A DNA stretch of 45,429 nucleotides, from positions 1 to 45,429 of the forward strand of contig JAGATN010000007.1 in assembly GCA_017621225.1 (NCBI GenBank), given 5' to 3'. The notes beneath the pieces are model-generated. The model had not been told where the DNA came from, searched no databases, and was given only the letters and a program-made list of their open reading frames with translations. Of this stretch, positions 40,934-45,429 are shown piece by piece. Both the position numbers and the translations under genes were made by a program. The DNA is from Muribaculaceae bacterium (lineage in GTDB: Bacteria; Bacteroidota; Bacteroidia; Bacteroidales; Muribaculaceae). Each line of letters begins with the position of its first letter. The first letter of the stretch is position 1.

Positions 40934-41784
40934 CGTATTTCGAGTGGCTTGTATGGTATGGACATTTTTGATGCTTCGCTATTGTCCATTTCTTTACCGT
41001 TTTTACCAACTATATGCACCCTGCCGCTATCTCCACCCATCTCGGCTATCAGGAAAGCGACAGGCGATTTGAAATAGCGGACGAGTGTTTTCTCTACATC
41101 AGAGACGGAACATCGCTTATCGTTGCCGTCTTGATATGTATATTCCATGATTGGAGCGTTTGACTGCTGAAATCCAATGGCTTCCCAAACAAATTGACGT
41201 TCTCCATCTTCTATTTTAAGAATAAGGCCGGGCAAACCTCCGAATTTATATGGTCCGAATGGTAACGGCAACTCGGGCGCATACCATGCTGTATAATTGC
41301 GACCGGCAAATTCTGTGGTTGCTTTACGGCATTCATACCCCATAATTGTGTCGGTATCATTGCTGCTGAAATTCCACTCTAAAGTCGGAACGGAATCTGA
41401 ATATACCAGAAATGTATGTGTAGACAAGCGATATTTTGAATCCGCATTTGCGCCGCGTACAGGACGGACAATCTCCAAGGGCCACGGATTGCCCGAAACG
41501 TTTGAATAAGAGTCGGCTCCGCGCCGAATCTGCTCGGTTGCCAACGAATCAAAGTGGTTTATTATGTCGCTGTAGTCTTTGACACGATGTTTGCCTATCT
41601 GCACAATTCTTACATCGTCATAGTAATCCTTTATGCCGGGATGGAATTTATATTTTAACGAGTAAGCGACCGTGTATCGGGCCGTATCGACGGGAGTAGC
41701 CTTGTCGATGATGCGAGAGCATGTTTCTTGAGAGAATCCCGTTATCGAGATGAAAATACAAAGAAGTGAAAGTATCTGTTTCAT
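40930..41784 (-). CDS. GLPGLI family protein, locus B
   Basis: A 284-residue exported protein (signal peptide MKQILSLLCIFISITGFSQ). It has the motif GPYKFGGLPGLILKIEDGE with GLPGLI at 183-188, preceded by TIMGYECRKATTEFAGRNYT and WYAPELPLPFGP. It is more diverged than the four locus A copies (GPYKFG in place of GPWKLC, an N-terminal Cys at 22 after the signal). It lies 13 bp after the barrel gene and overlaps the propeller gene by 4 bp. Same inferred envelope role, function unknown. Confidence 0.88.
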   Translation of the reverse strand: MKQILSLLCIFISITGFSQETCSRIIDKATPVDTARYTVAYSLKYKFHPGIKDYYDDVRIVQIGKHRVKDYSDIINHFDSLATEQIRRGADSYSNVSGNPWPLEIVRPVRGANADSKYRLSTHTFLVYSDSVPTLEWNFSSNDTDTIMGYECRKATTEFAGRNYTAWYAPELPLPFGPYKFGGLPGLILKIEDGERQFVWEAIGFQQSNAPIMEYTYQDGNDKRCSVSDVEKTLVRYFKSPVAFLIAEMGGDSGRVHIVGKNGKEMDNSEASKMSIPYKPLEIR

Positions 41785-41797
41785 TTTATATCGGTTT

Positions 41798-44398
41798 TTA
41801 TAATATTCTGAATCTGATTTTTAGCAGCACGCTACGGGGGCGGATGTTGTATATGGCCTTCGACTCGGTAAGAGCCGAAAGGTTGGAGTAAACGTACGTT
41901 TTGCGGTTAAGCAGGTTGTCGCATAACAGCGTGAAACTGAAACGCTTGATGGAATATTTTGCCTCGGCGTTGAGAAGGAGGAACGAGCGGTCGCCGTCAT
42001 TGAAATTGTTGTAATAATGATAGAGCGATGTTGTCAGCGACACCCCACCCGGAATGGTGAAATCGAATGAAGCTTTATTGGTGACGGTGCGCAGCCACGG
42101 AAACCGGTCATATCCTTCTTGCTGTGTGGCCGACTGGGAGTAATTGCCCTGATATGACACAGCTAACCATTTGAAAGGCATCAGACTTATGTCGGCGTTG
42201 ACTCCGAGGCTGTTGCCTGTATACCGCAACACTTCGTCCTGAACGAGCAGCGGGCTGTCGTAATAAGAATATGTCACGGAGGCTCCAATTTTGAGTCGTC
42301 GCCAATCGAAGCCCTGACTTGCATGGACTTTGGCCGAAAGCATATCGCTGTTCTCCGACGTGCGACGGCTTATGGTATGCTGCACTATGCCGTCGTAATA
42401 AGAGCCGTAAAGCACATCGGGCAACTGCCTGTTCCACATCACTTCCGCGCCGGCAAAGCTCATTGAAAGGATATTCTTGAAATCGTAGCCTAACGAGTAA
42501 TTCTGATTCATTCCCTCATACAATCCTGCCACATCGTATGCCGATAGCTGACGATACGAGGTCAATATCCGGCCCGAATACAGAGTTTCGATCGAGGGTG
42601 TCATATAATTCAGCGATGCCGCCGCTTTCAGATTGTGGCTGCTGTTCACTTTATAGGTGAAGTTGAACGAGGGCTCCACACGACATCGATTTTTGTCCGT
42701 AACATTGCCGTCAAGTCTGTTTTTCAGCCGGAACAGCCTGTATTTCATAGGCACGTAGAGCGACGCGTGGATCCTTCGAACATTGAACATCATTTCGGCA
42801 CCCAACCCCGCATCGAAATGGTCGAGCGCAAGGTCGTTGCACATTGCATCGAGACGGCTTTCGAGCGAATTATGGTGATAGTTCACAATAGCCGACGGAT
42901 GGAGCGTGAAATTGCCGACTTTTAAGGCCGACAACAATCCCGCGCTGTTTTCGGTGGATATGTTGCGGTAATCCACATGCTGATGCAGCAGGTCGCCCGA
43001 TATCACGTCGGGGAAAAGATTGGGCGACACCGAAAGGCTGTGTGGACGCTTTTCGAAGTTGACAAGTGAAGAAATATCAAAACCACGATCGACAGAATTT
43101 CGGTGCGTCATGTGAAATTTATTCAGCAGGCGGTAGGTGTCAGTCGTTCCTCGCTGACCGATGTCATCGCTCCCGGCGAGAATGCGGCTGTCGGCATCCG
43201 TCGTGCTCCAGTCGAATTTCAACTGCTCCTTGAGGTAGTTTTCATCGCCGTTGTTCATATACGTAAGGTCGCCGTAAGCTTTCTGCATACGCGCCGTGCC
43301 TCCCATGTTCTCATCAACTATGTTCTGACCGCCGTCGGGCAAAAAGTTCGTTGTCGACGAACTGCTGCGGCGCGTGTCGCGGTCGCCGAGATAAGCGGCG
43401 TTTATGCCTAACTCGCCCGATTTGCCTACCCGATACACATTATTGAACGTGGCGTTGTGCGAGCGGTTGAAATAATAGAAGCGTTTGTCGATGCCAGGAG
43501 CCGACGGCATGGCGATTGTCGAGATATTGCTTGTGCGCGACCAGTCGTTGTCGAAAGAATAAAGTTCCTGCGACAGATCCTCGCCGGTATTGTTCCCCTT
43601 GTAGGTGGCGAGAAACTGGCTGTTGCGCCGAAAATACGTGGCAATCGCCGAATTGTTCCACAACCCTTTATCGCCATAGCCACCCCCGAGCGTGGCTATG
43701 AGATTGAACACACCTTTAACGCCCTCTTTGAGCCTAAGGTTTATGGAAGCCCGCTCCTCCGGGCGCAGACCTTTTAGCGCCTTTATGTCCTGATGGTTCT
43801 CCAACACCTGCACGGTAGCGATATTATTGGGGTCGATGTTGTTGGTTGCTATGCCGTAATGTCCTTTCATAAGGTCAAGCCCCTCAATATACAAGTTTTT
43901 AATCGGCTTGCCCTGATATGATACTTGCCCGGCATCCGATACCGTAATTCCCGGCATCTTTTTCAACACGTCCGCAATCGATTGGTCTGTATTGGAGAGA
44001 AATGATCCGACATTATAGTTGATTGTGTCGCCTTTTGAGTAGACTTTCTTCGACTTTACGACAACCTCTTTCAGCTCAACGGTACGCTTATTCACTATTA
44101 TGTCGTAATTGCCGCTACGATTCGGCACCGTAATCAGTGCCGGGGCTATTTCCATACTTGTGGCTTTCAATATGAGGCTGTCGGAGTCACTGTCCACCGA
44201 CATTTGAAACGACCCGTTTTCATCGGTAAATACTGATGCCAATATCGTTTTAGGCGCATTAGATGGCGATGCTATGACGCTTACAAAGTCCATTCGATTG
44301 CCATCTGCACTCTTTACTACACCCGAAACAGACGTTCGGGCTATTGCCGAAGCTACGAGCCAAACGGATATGAGGAATGTGATAAGTCGTTGTTGCAT
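41798..44398 (-). CDS. TonB-receptor-like outer membrane beta-barrel protein, locus B
   Basis: An 866-residue outer-membrane protein starting at the ATG 44398 (MQQRLITFLISVWLVASAIA signal peptide). The frame is open to a TTG at 44458, but that lies inside the operator, upstream of the predicted transcript start. Domains: carboxypeptidase-regulatory-like (TSVSGVVKSADGNRMDFVSV), plug-like (ELKEVVVKSKKVYSKGDTI, SIADVLKKMPGITVSDAG, NLYIEGLDLMKGHYGIATNN, ATVQVLENHQDIKALKGL) and a barrel ending LKIRFRIL. It is a collinear paralogue of the locus A barrel without the two inserted repeats. First gene of locus B behind the Crp-type regulator. Confidence 0.9.
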   Translation of the reverse strand: MQQRLITFLISVWLVASAIARTSVSGVVKSADGNRMDFVSVIASPSNAPKTILASVFTDENGSFQMSVDSDSDSLILKATSMEIAPALITVPNRSGNYDIIVNKRTVELKEVVVKSKKVYSKGDTINYNVGSFLSNTDQSIADVLKKMPGITVSDAGQVSYQGKPIKNLYIEGLDLMKGHYGIATNNIDPNNIATVQVLENHQDIKALKGLRPEERASINLRLKEGVKGVFNLIATLGGGYGDKGLWNNSAIATYFRRNSQFLATYKGNNTGEDLSQELYSFDNDWSRTSNISTIAMPSAPGIDKRFYYFNRSHNATFNNVYRVGKSGELGINAAYLGDRDTRRSSSSTTNFLPDGGQNIVDENMGGTARMQKAYGDLTYMNNGDENYLKEQLKFDWSTTDADSRILAGSDDIGQRGTTDTYRLLNKFHMTHRNSVDRGFDISSLVNFEKRPHSLSVSPNLFPDVISGDLLHQHVDYRNISTENSAGLLSALKVGNFTLHPSAIVNYHHNSLESRLDAMCNDLALDHFDAGLGAEMMFNVRRIHASLYVPMKYRLFRLKNRLDGNVTDKNRCRVEPSFNFTYKVNSSHNLKAAASLNYMTPSIETLYSGRILTSYRQLSAYDVAGLYEGMNQNYSLGYDFKNILSMSFAGAEVMWNRQLPDVLYGSYYDGIVQHTISRRTSENSDMLSAKVHASQGFDWRRLKIGASVTYSYYDSPLLVQDEVLRYTGNSLGVNADISLMPFKWLAVSYQGNYSQSATQQEGYDRFPWLRTVTNKASFDFTIPGGVSLTTSLYHYYNNFNDGDRSFLLLNAEAKYSIKRFSFTLLCDNLLNRKTYVYSNLSALTESKAIYNIRPRSVLLKIRFRIL

Positions 44399-44421
44399 AG
44401 CATTACCGATTGATATATCGG

Positions 44422-44470
44422 CAAATTTAGGCAGAAACAACGACTTAATTCTCAACAAATGTTGAGAATT
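44422..44470 (-). promoter_or_regulatory. Operator and promoter of locus B
   Basis: A perfect inverted repeat with 10-bp arms (AATTCTCAAC at 44447-44456, GTTGAGAATT at 44461-44470) and a 4-bp centre lies upstream of an exact -7 box TAAATTTG (44429-44422 on the minus strand). The core AACAAATGTT matches the locus A core AACATATGTT at 9 of 10 positions. Centre to last -7 base is 36.5 bp, identical to locus A. No good -33 TTG is present at the usual spacing, fitting activator dependence. Confidence 0.7.
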
Positions 44471-44483
44471 GAAATTATGTCAA

Positions 44484-45077
44484 TTATTTTTTACGCAACC
44501 GGCTTAGATGGGTCGGCGTGATGTTCAGCAACGAGGCGATATCTTTAAGAGAGAATAGCGTGAACAACGCCGGATCACGACTTATCAGCTCGTCATAGCG
44601 TTGTTGCGGAGGCTTTGAATATAAATCGACGAGCCTGTCATACACGGTGTTAAACAATTCGCGCGTAGTGTTTTCAACAACTTCCTTGACTCTCGCGTCC
44701 GACTGCATCAACTCAGATACTTCCGACGAAGTGACGCAATGTATCTCGCACGGCACGGTGGCTATTATCGAGCAACGAGACTTCTGACGATAAAGTGAGC
44801 CGGGAAAATCGCATACGAAATGTCCGGCAAATTCAAGCCCTGTTATATGGGGTGTACCGTCGGAAGAAAAACAAACATATTTCAATGCGCCCGATTTAAC
44901 GTAACCTATGTATCGGCCAACCGTTCCGACCGTAACAAATTCATCACCCCGGTCATAGCGGAGCAGCTCTCCCCGACTGATACATAAGTTTCGCCAAAAG
45001 TCGGTGTCAATGTTGTCGATATATGAATTGAATTGCGACATAACGTAATACAAATTAGCCATTTTTCTCATCATCAT
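44484..45077 (-). CDS. Crp/Fnr-family transcriptional regulator, locus B
   Basis: A 197-residue paralogue of the locus A regulator. N-terminal cNMP-binding-like domain (RYDRGDEFVTVG, GRYIGYVKSGALKYVCFSSD, FAGHFVCDFPGSLYRQK) and a short C-terminal helix-turn-helix (176-196, SLKDIASLLNITPTHLSRLR). Recognition helices of both regulators share the P-x-H-L-x-R pattern, consistent with similar DNA cores. The true start may be Met6 (45062), because MANLYYVMSQFNSY aligns with the locus A protein, or Met13 (45041). Its gene ends 14 bp before the operator of locus B. Effector unknown. Confidence 0.87.
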   Translation of the reverse strand: MMMRKMANLYYVMSQFNSYIDNIDTDFWRNLCISRGELLRYDRGDEFVTVGTVGRYIGYVKSGALKYVCFSSDGTPHITGLEFAGHFVCDFPGSLYRQKSRCSIIATVPCEIHCVTSSEVSELMQSDARVKEVVENTTRELFNTVYDRLVDLYSKPPQQRYDELISRDPALFTLFSLKDIASLLNITPTHLSRLRKK

Positions 45078-45143
45078 GCCATAGTCATAAGAAGTCTAAC
45101 TGTTTGTGACATATGAGTGGAATTGGCATTCAGATTTCAACGA

Positions 45144-45151
45144 CAAAAATA
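45144..45151 (-). promoter_or_regulatory. Predicted -7 box of the locus B regulator gene
   Basis: The complement reads TATTTTTG, an exact TAnnTTTG, about 65 bp before the first possible ATG. No well spaced TTG upstream. A CRP-like AAGTG/CACTT pair (45170-45189) lies just beyond. Confidence 0.35.
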
Positions 45152-45295
45152 CAGACTCCGCGCATAAATAAGTGTGACATTTGGCACTTTTTTCAAAATT
45201 TGACAAATAAATTGTTTATCCGAGCCAACGATGTGGATTGGCAATCGTCGCAAGAAGATAAGTCGGGGAATATGTCGGGGGTGTATATACGACAA

Positions 45296-45325
45296 AGGGC
45301 CGCAATCCGTTTGGATCGCGGCCCT
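45296..45325 (-). terminator. Terminator of the rRNA operon
   Basis: A hairpin with 13-nt arms (AGGGCCGCAATCC and GGATCGCGGCCCT, one mismatch) and a 4-nt loop lies directly after the 5S gene on the minus strand, followed by TTTGTC. Confidence 0.85.
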
Positions 45326-45334
45326 GTCTTCAGA

Positions 45335-45429
45335 GGGGGCGGTTACCTACTTTCCCACTTTCGCAGTATCATCGGCGTGGCAAGGTTTAACTTCTCTGTT
45401 CGGGATGGGTAGAGGTGGAACCCTTGCGC
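45335..45429 (-). rRNA. rrf: 5S ribosomal RNA, 3' part
   Basis: The minus strand shows the conserved 5S core: GGGTTCCACCTCTACCCATC, CCGAACAGAGAAGTTAA, CGCCGATGATACTGCG and GTGGGAAAGTAGGTAAC. The 5' end is cut by the window; roughly the first dozen or so bases are missing, so the exact 3' end (about 45335) is approximate. It marks the end of an rRNA operon continuing beyond the window. Confidence 0.95.

Noticed and set aside
44399-44458. Upstream start (TTG at 44458) for the locus B barrel protein
   Set aside because: It would put the N-terminus inside the inverted repeat and before the predicted transcript start; the ATG at 44398 begins a normal signal peptide.
1-45429. CRISPR array or prophage
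   Set aside because: I saw no regularly spaced repeat array, integrase, terminase or capsid gene anywhere in the window.

Overview
The window looks like a chromosomal segment of a Bacteroidales bacterium, most likely Muribaculaceae-like. The reasons are the Bacteroidota promoter signature (TAnnTTTG with TTG or TTTG about 19-21 bp upstream), a 695-residue Rho with a long Q/N-rich insert, an RprX/RprY-type two-component pair, a methylmalonyl-CoA decarboxylase (propionate) operon, and several GLPGLI-family secreted proteins, a family known mainly from Bacteroidota. The family-level placement is inference.

Layout. 1-1102: minus-strand operon of a 71-aa protein, a zeta-toxin-like kinase and a DUF1016/YhcG nuclease cut by the window edge. 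1318-3228: dnaK. 3600-8232: sodium-pumping methylmalonyl-CoA decarboxylase operon (epimerase, carboxyltransferase, OadG-like subunit with a lamin-tail domain, biotin carrier, beta subunit), ended by a strong terminator. 8545-9825: hypothetical gene overlapping tcdA, then tRNA-Pro(UGG) with its own promoter and terminator. 10046-11607: acetyltransferase, SIMPL-domain protein and a small membrane-protein gene frameshifted at a G7 tract. 11862-14586: ispE, grpE, dnaJ. 14674-17563: two tandem sialate-O-acetylesterase-like genes. 17834-27052: rprY-rprX, nhaA, lepA and a tricorn-like protease. 27460-30674: rho and a Gfo/Idh/MocA oxidoreductase.

30746-45077 is the most unusual part. Two related minus-strand loci each start with a Crp/Fnr-type regulator and continue into an outer-membrane beta-barrel protein (carboxypeptidase-regulatory-like plus plug-like domains, no SusD) and GLPGLI-family proteins. 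Locus A has four GLPGLI genes; locus B has one plus a beta-propeller lipoprotein. Behind each regulator gene lies a palindrome with the shared core AACAWATGTT, and in both loci its centre is exactly 36.5 bp from the last base of a predicted -7 box. This suggests a paralogous regulator-operator-envelope module of class-II-activator design. Two copies of a 161-162 bp nearly palindromic MITE flank most of locus A. One lies inside the locus A operon and supplies the last codons and stop of a GLPGLI gene. A TetR-GNAT operon lies between the loci. The window ends in the 3' part of a 5S rRNA gene (minus strand), the tail of an rRNA operon.

All calls come from reading the sequence; no database search was run.
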